From Methylobacterium sp. NMS14P (GTDB lineage: Bacteria > Pseudomonadota > Alphaproteobacteria > Rhizobiales > Beijerinckiaceae), in contig NZ_CP087106.1 of assembly GCF_028583545.1 (NCBI RefSeq), forward strand, positions 5,005,001-5,069,000: a DNA stretch of 64,000 nucleotides, given 5' to 3'. The stretch's first letter is position 1; every line of letters starts with the position of its first letter. Below, one piece after another: positions 55,547 to 63,700 of the stretch. The notes below the pieces were generated by a model that saw only the letters and a list, made by a program, of their open reading frames with translations, did not search any database and was not told where the DNA came from. The translations under genes and the position numbers were made by a program.

Positions 55547-55678
55547 CCAAACCAGACGTCCTCAATCAATCGCGATGGCAGACCGAGGATGGCGCCGAGC
55601 CGACGAGCACGCACCGGGTGACGCTTGACATCCACGCGGCGCGGGTGATGCTTCTACGCTCATGAGGAGGCCGCAGCG

Positions 55679-56086
55679 ATGACCCGACGTCCGACCATCC
55701 TCGGCCGCAGCTATCTCGGCCATACGGCGACCCGCCGGACGCTACCGGATGTCACCTCAGCCCTGTCCGGTGACAAAGACACCGCTGCACCGGTCATCGC
55801 CCGCCGGATCGCCGACCTGGCGCGACGGGAGGGGAGGCCGCGGCCCAGCGGCGAACCTGGTCACTGGACCGGGTTTCGGATCGGCGACGTGGACGTCGAG
55901 ATCGGAGGGCGGTCGGACAATCGACCGCGGATCGAGGTCCGGTCTAACGGCCAATTCGTCCTGCGCGGACAAGCGCGGGTCGGTGGCGATGGCGTGCGGC
56001 GCATCAATGTCCGTTACTGGGACCGGGGACGCTGGCAGCGGAAGCTGTTCCGGAGGCGTGTGCTCCCGCCAACGGACGCGGCGTGA
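55679..56086 (+). CDS. hypothetical protein, island-associated
   Basis: 135 residues, ATG at 55679 with GAGGAGG 11 bases upstream. The first 60 residues are basic and Thr-rich; the second half has alternating strands (WTGFRIGDVDVEIGGRSDNR, then PRIEVRSNGQFVLRGQARVG, then RRINVRYWDRGRWQRKLFRR). A high charge suggests nucleic-acid binding, but no family was recognised. It is the first gene after the compositional change. Confidence 0.7.
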   Translation: MTRRPTILGRSYLGHTATRRTLPDVTSALSGDKDTAAPVIARRIADLARREGRPRPSGEPGHWTGFRIGDVDVEIGGRSDNRPRIEVRSNGQFVLRGQARVGGDGVRRINVRYWDRGRWQRKLFRRRVLPPTDAA

Positions 56087-56381
56087 CGTCGTCCGCAGTC
56101 GTCGGTTCAGGACTGATCCGCCGTGCAACTACGCTCAGCTCCGACACTGTTGATTATGAGATCGATAATAGATAAGTATTGATGTGCTTCCGGGCTTGCG
56201 CGATGCGGCTACCGGATGGCCCGAGCTTCCTGAGCCGCGGCGCGAGCCGCCAGGTGCAAACGGCCTACGCGTGATCTCTGCGGTCACCGTGCGCGAACAA
56301 GCCCCGCTGGGAGCTTGGATATGAACGTCGCCTGCTCGGCGCGTGTGCCGAGTTCCACCGGGGTAACCCCTGTGGAACATC

Positions 56382-57830
56382 ATGGCTCTCCCAAACCCCC
56401 TTGTCCCGAGGAAACGCACCCGCTCGTCTCCGCCCGGCGCTCATGTCGGTGCGGCCCCGGATGCGAGTTCGCCCCCGCAGTTCAGAACGCTGCAGACGCA
56501 GTACTGGCCGATTGACCAAGTTAAGCCGTACGCGCGCGAGCTGCGGACTTACCATAAAGACCAGCAGCAGAATCTGCAGCGCAACATCCTGGCGTTCAAC
56601 GGCCCCGTCGCCCCGATCCTCGTCTCGGGTGACGGTACGATCATCGGCGGTCATGCACTCCACCGCGCGCTGAAGGCGCTCGGCTTCGAGCACGTGCCGG
56701 TCACCGTCGTCGACGACCTCGATCCCGTGCAGGTCGCCGCGCTCCGGATCAGCCTCAACAAGATCCAGGAGATGTCGAGCTGGAACGCCGACGCGCTCCG
56801 GTACGAAGTTGCCTACATCGCTGAGGTCAATGTCGATCTGCTGGTGAATACAGCCATCCCGACGGTCGAGATCGACGTGCTCCTGCACCCGGATGTGAAA
56901 GATGACGCGGCGGACGAGGCCGACGCCCTCCCACCCTCGGATGGGAATGGGCCGACGATCTCGGTGCGGGGGGATATCTGGCTGTTCAAGAACGGACATG
57001 CGCTCGCCTGCGGGGACGCGCGCGAGCGCGACGTCTACGCCCGGCTGCTCGGCGCGCGCCGAGCCCGGATGATCGTCGCGGACGTACCTTACAACGTCAA
57101 AATTGCCGGTCACGTGACCAAGCGCGCCCTGCGTGAGTTCGCGATGGCCTCGGGCGAGATGACGCCGGCCGAGTTCACCCGGTTCCTGAAGATGATTTTC
57201 GAGAACCTCGCGGCGTTCTCCCTCGATGGATCAATCCATCTCGTCTTCATAGACTGGGCGCACATCGAAGAGCTCCTGGGCGCCGGTCGCAGCGTTTACG
57301 CCGAGCTCAAGAACCTGATCGTCTGGCATAAGCATCAGGCGGGGCAGGGTTCGCTGTGGCGCTCGCAGCACGAGCTGATCTTGGCCTGGAAGAATGGCCT
57401 CGCGCCGCACATCAACAACGTTCAGCTCGGCGCCAACGGGCGCTGGCGCTCGAACGTGTGGGGCTACGCCGGGGCGAATGCCTTCGGGCGCGGGAGGGAC
57501 AAGGACCACGGCGACCACCCGACGCCGAAGAGCGTCGCGATGATCCAAGATGCGATCCTCGACGTCACCCTGCGCGGCGATATCGTCCTCGACCCCTGCG
57601 CCGGTTCGGCGACGACGCTGGTCGCCGCACACAAGGTCAAACGTATTGGAATCGGCATCGAGGTCGATCCCGCCTACGTCGATCTCGGCGTCCGCCGGCT
57701 GGAGAAGCTCACCGGCGAGCCGGCGCGCCACGCCGAGACCGGACGCACCTTCGCCGAGACGGCGGCCGAGCGGGCTGGGTCTGGTGTCGACGACGATACG
57801 CGGCGCGGGGACGCGGAGGCTGAGCGATGA
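56382..57830 (+). CDS. ParB-like nuclease domain fused to a DNA methyltransferase, phage-type
   Basis: 482 residues. Residues 35-165 are a ParB/Srx-like domain (PVAPILVSGDGTIIGGHALH). Residues 190-455 are a beta-class amino-methyltransferase in which catalytic motif IV comes before motif I. Motif IV reads ADVPYNVKI, with DVPY where DPPY is usual, and motif I is VLDPCAGSATTLVAAHK. HPTPKSVAMIQDAIL is the typical region between them. It should methylate adenine N6 or cytosine N4. Similar fusions sit near terminases in many phages of Rhizobiales. Its stop overlaps the next ATG (57827-57830). Confidence 0.9.
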   Translation: MALPNPLVPRKRTRSSPPGAHVGAAPDASSPPQFRTLQTQYWPIDQVKPYARELRTYHKDQQQNLQRNILAFNGPVAPILVSGDGTIIGGHALHRALKALGFEHVPVTVVDDLDPVQVAALRISLNKIQEMSSWNADALRYEVAYIAEVNVDLLVNTAIPTVEIDVLLHPDVKDDAADEADALPPSDGNGPTISVRGDIWLFKNGHALACGDARERDVYARLLGARRARMIVADVPYNVKIAGHVTKRALREFAMASGEMTPAEFTRFLKMIFENLAAFSLDGSIHLVFIDWAHIEELLGAGRSVYAELKNLIVWHKHQAGQGSLWRSQHELILAWKNGLAPHINNVQLGANGRWRSNVWGYAGANAFGRGRDKDHGDHPTPKSVAMIQDAILDVTLRGDIVLDPCAGSATTLVAAHKVKRIGIGIEVDPAYVDLGVRRLEKLTGEPARHAETGRTFAETAAERAGSGVDDDTRRGDAEAER

Positions 57831-58183
57831 GCGCGCCGCTCCGCCGCCCGGGTCGAGACACCCGCATCAAGCCGGGGGAGGTGCGCAATCCCTACGGCCG
57901 CAACGGTCGACCCAAGCCAGCGGTCGACTTCCTCGACGAGGAGGTCACGCTCTCACTCAACGGCACCGCCGCCACGGTGACCCGGCGCGAAGCGCTCGAC
58001 CACTTCCTGTTCGTCAACTCCGCCCAGGGCCAGGTCGCGGCGATCCGTCTGCTGCACAAGCTGCACCCGGAGGCTCCGGTCGACGACGAACAGGCTGCCT
58101 CGGACTTGTCGCACGAGGAGCGCGAGGTGCTGGAGGCGTTCGTCCAGCAGCAGGCGCGCAAGCTGCGTGGGGGTGGGTCATGA
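57827..58183 (+). CDS. DUF5681 protein, possible small terminase partner
   Basis: 118 residues with the DUF5681 start DTRIKPGEVRNPYGRNGRPK (KPG..RNPxGR pattern). The rest is helical, ending DLSHEEREVLEAFVQQQARK. DUF5681 genes commonly lie directly before terminase large subunit genes and may recognise the packaging DNA. It overlaps both neighbours by four bases. Confidence 0.85.
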   Translation: MSAPLRRPGRDTRIKPGEVRNPYGRNGRPKPAVDFLDEEVTLSLNGTAATVTRREALDHFLFVNSAQGQVAAIRLLHKLHPEAPVDDEQAASDLSHEEREVLEAFVQQQARKLRGGGS

Positions 58184-58839
58184 TCACCCCCCGGATGATC
58201 GATCACCTCGTGCGTACCGACTACATGGTGTTCATCCACCGGGTGTTCCTGACGCTGAACCCCGGTATCCCGTTCGCGCCGAGCTGGCACCTCGACGCGA
58301 TGGCCGAGGCCCTCGCCCGTGTCCACGACGGGCGGGAGACGCGTCTGGTGATCGCGGTGCCGCCGCGCTCGGGCAAATCGATCATGACCTCGATCGGCTT
58401 TGCCGCCTGGCGGCTCGGCCACGATCCCCGGCGGCGCGTCATCTGCGTGTCGAGCGAGGACAGCCTCGTGCGCTCGCTCGCCGCCTCCTTCCGCGCGGTC
58501 GTGGCCAGCGAGTGGTACCGCGACGCGTTCCCGGCGTTTCGAATCGCGCGCGGCGGCGACCGCGCCACCGAGACGGTCACGACCGCTGGAGGCTATCGCT
58601 TCGGCGTTCCGCTCGCCGGGTCGGTGTTCGGACGTGGCGCCGACCTGATCATCGCCGACGACGCCATGAACCCGCAGGCGGCTCTGTCGGAGACGATCAG
58701 GCGACGTGAACTCGGTCTATGGGACACCAAGTTCCCGAGCCGCCTGAACGACAAGCGCACTGGGGCGATCGTCGTGGTGGGGCAGCGCCTTCACGAGGAC
58801 GATCTCGTCGGTCACCTCACCCGCGAGGACACGGCATGA
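58180..58839 (+). pseudogene. terminase large subunit, N-terminal ATPase part (split)
   Basis: 219 residues from the ATG at 58180 (four-base overlap with DUF5681). ATPase: Walker A VPPRSGKS in VIAVPPRSGKSIMTSIGFA, Walker B ADLIIADDAMNPQAA, and coupling RTGAIVVVGQRLHEDDLVGH. The frame stops at 58839 after HLTREDTA, exactly where the nuclease domain should begin; the continuation is in another frame at 58836. It may be a frameshifted gene or a stable two-gene split; ATG overlaps TGA (ATGA). Confidence 0.82.
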
Positions 58840-59633
58840 TGCGCCGACGTGGCTGGGCGATGCTGGTGATCCCGGCGATCGCACCGGAGGATGCCGCCTA
58901 CCGGATCGGGCCGGGCGAGGACGACGTGCACCACCGCAGGGCGGGGGAGGTCCTCCTGCCCGATCGCGAGCCGCTCGATGTGCTCGAGCGACTGCGGGCG
59001 GATCTCGGCTCGAGCAACTTCGCCGCGCAGTACGGCCAGGAACCGATACCGCCCGGCGGCAACATCATCCACGACGACTGGCTGCGGTACTTCAACGAGG
59101 AGCCCTCCGACCTGGAGCACTTGGTCGCGAGCTGGGATTTGGCCTCCACAGTCACCGAGACGAGCAGCTGGTCGGTCGGCCAGCTGTGGGGGGCGGTGGG
59201 CATGCACGCTTACCTGCTCGACCTCGTCCGGGTCCGGCTGGAGGCTCCCGAGCTGCGGCGGCTGATCCTTCAATATACGAAGGCATGGGATCCGCACGTG
59301 ACGCTGGTGGAGGACACCGAACTCGGCCGCACCCTGGTCCAAGAGATCCAGCGGACCACCGACCTTCGGCCGCGGCTGATCCGCCCACGCGGTGAGAAAA
59401 CTGCGCGGCTGGAGGCGCACGCGCCGGCATTCGAGGCCGGCCGCGTGCACGTGGCACGGAACTTCGAGTGGTTTGAAGGCTACCGGCGGGAATTGCTGGC
59501 ATTCCCGTACGGCGCCCACGATGATCAGGTCGACGCGACCTCGCAGGCGTTGAACTATCTCACGCAGCGGAGCGCCCGCGGCCGCGGAACCGTACGTCGT
59601 AACATCACGCGGCGGGAGGTGATCCGGGACTGA
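58836..59633 (+). pseudogene. terminase large subunit, C-terminal nuclease part (split)
   Basis: 265 residues from the ATG at 58836. It starts in the middle of what is normally one protein: WAMLVIPAIAPEDAAYRIGP follows the usual HEDDLVGHLL in intact relatives. The nuclease sites are visible as WDLAST, VEDTELG and PYGAHDDQVDATSQAL. It ends phage-like content in this stretch; no portal, protease or capsid gene follows. Confidence 0.82.
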
Positions 59634-59744
59634 GCAGCCGACCCACTGCGGTAAGTGGCGCTTGAGCTGTTGAGCAGACGCCACCGTATGAGCTCAGGAC
59701 GATCGAGATCTTGGGATCAGAAGTAGACGGTCGCGTCACAGTTG

Positions 59745-60902
59745 CTATGCGCGTGGCTCGAACGTGCACGTCATGGCCGTGCTCTCGTGCGATGGGGCGG
59801 ATCTGCACCGGGTGACGTACGCACCCCGCACCACCGTCCGCTCGGCGCCGATAATAGGATCGGCGTCGCCGCTCATCAGGCCAAGCCCCGCGCTCAGCAG
59901 ATCCTGCACCGCTCCCTCCGCGATCCCCGGCTCGAGTGTTTTGATCAGGCTGGCCACTTTGCCGACGAAGCCAAACAGGTTCATCGGGTCCGCCCGGTCG
60001 CCGGTGAGCACGATGCTCGATGCCTTGCCGGCTCCTCTGACCACCGACAGCCCGAGCTTCGAGCTGAACGAACCGCGCACGAGGTCAAGCTTGCGGAACG
60101 CCTCGACCGACTTGCGGAACGGGGCGTCGTCGAACCGGCAAACGTAGTTCATGCCTTGCTCGGCGCAGTCCTCGATGCCGCCGTCACCATCACCGCGCAG
60201 GCGCGTGTCGTACATCCGACGGAAGCTCGGCGCGTCGAAGGCGAAGGTCGTCGTAGGACCGGTCGCCGGCCGGCTCTCACCGTCGCCGGGCTCGTTCTGG
60301 CTCATCTCACGTGGAGGCATCGGGGCCGGCGGTCGTTGTTCGGCCGCTTCACGCAAGGCACGATCACGGTACCCCGCCGCGGCCCGCGCCTGCGCTTCTG
60401 CACGTCCGGCCTCTGCCTCCAGGCGTCGGACGTCGTCCTCGGGGCCGGCGGCGGGTAGGTCCGCCTGCCGGCGTGCCGCCTCGATCCGCGCCTGCGCTAG
60501 GTCCCGCCGGGCTTGGAGCTGAGCCGCCTGCCGCGCCCGCTCGGCGCGCGCGGCCGCCACGATCTGCGGCACGCGCGTCTCGAGCTCTCGTGCTTGGCCC
60601 CTGACCTCGGCGGCGAGATATGGGTTCACCCGGGCCGCCGTCCGCTCGCACGCGGACAAGATGGCGGGGAGGGCGGCGAGATCCGTGTCCGTCCAGTCGC
60701 CGGCGAGCTTGCCGAACGGCGCCTGGAGGCCGCCCCCGGCCAGGACGAACGCCAGGGGACCGGCCGCACTGGCGCAGCCACCCTGCGCGTCGATGTAGGT
60801 CTGGACGAAGCTCTGTCCTGCCCGGGCATCCGATGGGGCAAGCGAAGCCAGAGTGAGAGCTGTCGCGAGCTGTACGCCGGTGTGCCTGCTCCGCATCCTC
60901 AT
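59745..60902 (-). CDS. secreted protein with charged coiled coil
   Basis: 385 residues from the ATG at 60902 (AAGGGCAG upstream). Signal peptide ends near residue 28 (SLAPSDARAGQ). Residues 110-190 are an Ala/Arg/Glu-rich coiled coil (RAERARQAAQLQARRDLAQA). The C-terminal 180 residues form a folded domain with four cysteines (EDCAEQGMNYVCRFDDAPFR). No family recognised. It is divergent from a small XRE regulator with palindromic sites between, so it may be regulated by it. Confidence 0.75.
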   Translation of the reverse strand: MRMRSRHTGVQLATALTLASLAPSDARAGQSFVQTYIDAQGGCASAAGPLAFVLAGGGLQAPFGKLAGDWTDTDLAALPAILSACERTAARVNPYLAAEVRGQARELETRVPQIVAAARAERARQAAQLQARRDLAQARIEAARRQADLPAAGPEDDVRRLEAEAGRAEAQARAAAGYRDRALREAAEQRPPAPMPPREMSQNEPGDGESRPATGPTTTFAFDAPSFRRMYDTRLRGDGDGGIEDCAEQGMNYVCRFDDAPFRKSVEAFRKLDLVRGSFSSKLGLSVVRGAGKASSIVLTGDRADPMNLFGFVGKVASLIKTLEPGIAEGAVQDLLSAGLGLMSGDADPIIGAERTVVRGAYVTRCRSAPSHESTAMTCTFEPRA

Positions 60903-60995
60903 AGCTGCCCTTCCGTCGCGTGCCCGGGCGAGCCGCCTGACCGGCGTGCGCCTCGGTGACTCGTGTGGCTCCGGTAGGCGGTCGCAGTCCAGCAA

Positions 60996-61024
60996 AATAT
61001 CCGACTTTTGGATATTCGAATATC
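60996..61024. promoter_or_regulatory. operator-like palindromes between secreted protein and XRE regulator
   Basis: AATATCC-N7-GGATATT (60996-61016) overlaps GATATTCGAATATC (61011-61024), a perfect 14-bp palindrome. The 163-base gap lies between divergent genes, which fits autoregulation by the XRE protein. Confidence 0.6.
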
Positions 61025-61065
61025 GGTTCTAGTCGAGCTGGCGGTTCTTACCCGCACGGCCCGGC

Positions 61066-61311
61066 ATGGCGCGCACACTCGGTTCAGCTCGGCACGCGCG
61101 TCTGATCGAGCTCGTCGTACGTGCGCGGGAGGCGGCAGGCCTGACCCAGGCGGAGGTGGCAGGCCGGCTCGGGCGACACCAGCCATTCGTGTCGAACATC
61201 GAGAGCGGCGAACGACGGGTTGATCTGATCGAGTTGCTCGATCTGGCTGCGATTATCGGCCTGGACCTTAATCATGTTGTCGAGGAGCTCACCCGCGTCC
61301 CTTCGAAGTAG
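61066..61311 (+). CDS. small XRE-family regulator
   Basis: 81 residues. Helix-turn-helix of the Cro/C1 type: REAAGLTQAEVAGRLGRHQP and FVSNIESGERRVDLIELLDL. No extra domain, so it is probably a dimeric repressor. The neighbouring palindromes are the likely binding sites. It is typical of islands and phage-like regions. Confidence 0.9.
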   Translation: MARTLGSARHARLIELVVRAREAAGLTQAEVAGRLGRHQPFVSNIESGERRVDLIELLDLAAIIGLDLNHVVEELTRVPSK

Positions 61312-61593
61312 AGCGCAGGATCAGCACCAGTTCGCAGCCCGTCCGTGATCGTGAGATGAGACGTTGAGGACAAGCTTGCGAATATGGGGAAGGTGGACTT
61401 ACGGATGCCTAAAATCGTGGATTGTTTACCCCGCATTCTACGGCTGAAATCTGACGTTCGGCTCGGCGCTCACCCCCGGCCATTCAGCTATCTGCGACTG
61501 TGTCCCGTAAGCAGATGCTAATGCCGACTGTCGACCGTTCGCATAAGGGAAAGTTATGGCATATTATAATTTAAGTTCTGCTAGCCAAATTAT
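61312..61593. other. AT-rich intergenic stretch
   Basis: 282 bases between convergent genes, with ATATTATAATTTAAG near 61561-61575. No gene or clear terminator; a weak start of unknown value. Confidence 0.4.
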
Positions 61594-62520
61594 CTAGATA
61601 CCAGCATACCAGGCATAGCCCTGGTCTTCCCAGTACCCGCCCTTGCCCTGGCCGATGTGCACGAAGGTCTCGACAACCTCGATGCGCATTACGTACTTGG
61701 CCTGCTTGTAGCCGAGGTTGCGCTCCAGCCGCAGCCGCAACGGTGCGCCGTTGGCAACCGGCAGCACCTGCCCGTTCAGCTCGTAGGCCAGGATCGTCTG
61801 GGGGTGGAAGGCGTCCACGAGGTCGATGCTCTCATAGAAGCGCACCGGTTCGGATGCGCTGGCCGCGCTATCGTCGTTTGCCTGCTGGCCGCCTGCGTCA
61901 CGCTTGCTCTCGCCGCCACCCGACTGCTTCGTCATGGCCGGATTGGCATTGCCGGCAGGTGCGTTGCCCTGCTCGGTATCGGCCTCTGCACCCGCGGCAT
62001 CGTCCTCGCCCTGGTCCATGGTGTCGGCGCAGTGAAACACGACGTAGCGCGCCTGCGGCTTCAGCACCGCGCGGTTGAGGAGGTCTGATAGCGGCACCCC
62101 GGTCCACTTGCCGATAGCGCTCCACCCCTCGACGCAGTCGTGCCGGGTGATCTGGGTGCGCGACGGCAACTCGCGCAGCTCCGCCAGGGACAGCCTGAAC
62201 GGCTTCTCAACCAGCCCACCGACCTCCAGCCGGTAGTGTACGAATTTGTGCTTCGCCAGCGCCTTGTAGGCCTTGTCCGGCGGATCCTCGGTGCCGTTCG
62301 GCTTGAACCAAGGCGAGATGTCGGGCTCGGCATACTCGGGGGCCAACGACCGCTCGGTCAGGAGCAGCCGCTGCACGAACAGGTTCGCGTCCTCGCCGGT
62401 CTTGAGCGTGCGCCGGAACCACTTGACCTCGCCGAGCCGATCGCAGCCGCCGAGCAGCGCGGTGCTAGCCATGGCGGTGGCGCCGAGCAACAGCGTGCGT
62501 CGGTTGGGCGGCCCCGTCAT
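61594..62520 (-). CDS. sulfite-oxidase-type molybdopterin protein (MsrP/YedY-like) with low-complexity insert
   Basis: 308 residues. The leader NRRTLLLGATAMASTALLGGC has a twin-arginine motif and a possible lipobox Cys26. Oxidoreductase molybdopterin domain (PF00174): VGGLVEKPFRLSLAELRELP, with Mo-ligand Cys129 in TRHDCVEGWSAIGKWTGVPL, and FYESIDLVDAFHPQTILAYE. Residues 168-226 (QGNAPAG, KQSGGGESK, QQANDDSAAS) are a Ser/Gly/Gln/Asp-rich insert not expected in the family. It overlaps the cytochrome b gene by four bases. The enzyme is likely periplasmic, taking electrons through that cytochrome; reduction of methionine sulfoxide is one possibility. Confidence 0.85.
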   Translation of the reverse strand: MTGPPNRRTLLLGATAMASTALLGGCDRLGEVKWFRRTLKTGEDANLFVQRLLLTERSLAPEYAEPDISPWFKPNGTEDPPDKAYKALAKHKFVHYRLEVGGLVEKPFRLSLAELRELPSRTQITRHDCVEGWSAIGKWTGVPLSDLLNRAVLKPQARYVVFHCADTMDQGEDDAAGAEADTEQGNAPAGNANPAMTKQSGGGESKRDAGGQQANDDSAASASEPVRFYESIDLVDAFHPQTILAYELNGQVLPVANGAPLRLRLERNLGYKQAKYVMRIEVVETFVHIGQGKGGYWEDQGYAWYAGI

Positions 62521-63452
62521 GGCATCCCTCCCACGTTCTCAGGATCGGATACTGACTCGACCTTGCGCTCAATTACGAACCAGCCGGTGAGCATGCCGCG
62601 CATGTTGTTCCAGAACCCGGACAGCACTACGAACGCGACGTGGACGACCACGAATAGAACGAGCAGGCCGGCGACGACGAAGTGCACCGTGCGCGCCGAT
62701 TGCCGCCCGTCAAACAGGGTCAGCAGGAACGGGAAGGCCGCGTCCATGGCCGGCGACATCGCCAGCCCAGCCAGCACCTGCACCGGCAGCAGCACGAACA
62801 ACACCGCGGCGTAGGTGAGCTTCTGGATGACGTTGTAGCGTTTGGCTTCATCCCCTTGCGGGAAGCGCAGTGTCAGATGCTCCCACACCGAGGCGCCGAA
62901 GTGCCGGACCTGGTCGCGCTGCGGAACGACGCGGAAGCGCAGTTGCCCGCTCAGCAGACCGTAGAGCAGGTACAGGACCCCGTTCAGGACGAAGGCCCAA
63001 GCGAAGAAGAAGTGCCAGCTCCGGCCACCAGTGAGGTCCTGATCACTCGGCAGGGTCAGCCACGATGGGAAGCCGCGGTCCGCGGGCTCGCCATCGGTAC
63101 CGGGCGAGGATCCAAGATAGCCGGTGGTGTCGAAGGTGCGGCCCAGCACTGTGGCCGTTCCCTTCGGCGGGTCGTCCACGGTTGAGGACATGGCCAGCAG
63201 CGGTGTGTCGAAGGTCGAGGCCTTGCCCCAGTACAGGGCTGGGTGGGCGTTGAAGATCTGCAGGCCACTCATCAGCAGGACGAGCAGGCAGAGTGCGTTG
63301 ATCCAGTGGGTCACCCGGATCACGGCGGGGTGCCGGAACATCCAGCGCCGCCGCACGACTTCACCGAGGTCCGGCGCAGAGCGCTTCAGGTAAGTGCGGG
63401 GCAAGAAGCGAGTTTCCATGGGATGCACAGACAGCGCGGCGGCCGACTGCAC
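62517..63452 (-). CDS. membrane cytochrome b (b561/FdnI-like)
   Basis: 311 residues from a GTG at 63452 (GGAG about 9 bases before it), or 300 from the ATG at 63419. It has four to five membrane helices with His in HPAVIRVTHWINALCLLVLL, RSWHFFFAWAFVLNG, RTVHFVVAGLLVLFVVVHVA; a periplasmic loop follows the first helix. It should carry two b hemes and pass electrons from quinol to the periplasmic molybdoprotein. Coupled translation (overlap 62517-62520) supports this. It is not the shorter MsrQ (about 200 residues). Confidence 0.88.
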   Translation of the reverse strand: MQSAAALSVHPMETRFLPRTYLKRSAPDLGEVVRRRWMFRHPAVIRVTHWINALCLLVLLMSGLQIFNAHPALYWGKASTFDTPLLAMSSTVDDPPKGTATVLGRTFDTTGYLGSSPGTDGEPADRGFPSWLTLPSDQDLTGGRSWHFFFAWAFVLNGVLYLLYGLLSGQLRFRVVPQRDQVRHFGASVWEHLTLRFPQGDEAKRYNVIQKLTYAAVLFVLLPVQVLAGLAMSPAMDAAFPFLLTLFDGRQSARTVHFVVAGLLVLFVVVHVAFVVLSGFWNNMRGMLTGWFVIERKVESVSDPENVGGMP

Positions 63453-63481
63453 AGCCGCTCCGCCGCGCTCCAGGCGACCGC

Positions 63482-63700
63482 TTACATGCGGTGCATCATG
63501 CGGCGGCGCATCATCCGCTTCCGCATCATGCGCTTCTTCATCATCATGCGATCGCCGCGCATCATCTGCACCTGCGTGATGCCAGACTGATCAGCCTGTA
63601 AGCTGTTGACGGACATCGGGGCAGCTGACACCGAACCAGCACCGAGGGCGACGCCGCCAAGCAGGGTGGCGGCGGCAAGTGCGAACGTCATCTTCTTCAT
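63482..63700 (-). CDS. tiny secreted Met/Arg-rich protein
   Basis: 72 residues. Signal peptide MKKMTFALAAATLLGGVALG, cut near residue 26. The mature tail (residues 46-72) has 12 Met and about 12 Arg/Lys among 27 residues, in a five-residue repeat of the kind RMMRK, RMMRR. No family recognised. It lies 30 bases before the cytochrome b gene, on the same strand. A surface of alternating Met pairs and positive charges suggests a sacrificial Met sink or metal/anion binding. Confidence 0.85.
   Translation of the reverse strand: MKKMTFALAAATLLGGVALGAGSVSAAPMSVNSLQADQSGITQVQMMRGDRMMMKKRMMRKRMMRRRMMHRM

Larger units (their letters stand above)
55045..55678. other. 634-base non-coding stretch at the island boundary
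   Basis: The left half is GC-rich and featureless. From about 55390 the base composition falls and a series of repeats and hairpins occurs (listed separately). No protein with codon use like its neighbours was found. It separates chromosomal stress genes from phage-like genes. Confidence 0.5.

Noticed and set aside
55092..55665. Several overlapping open frames at 55.1-55.7 kb
   Set aside because: None has a ribosome site, codon bias or family pattern; the region contains repeats and hairpins instead.
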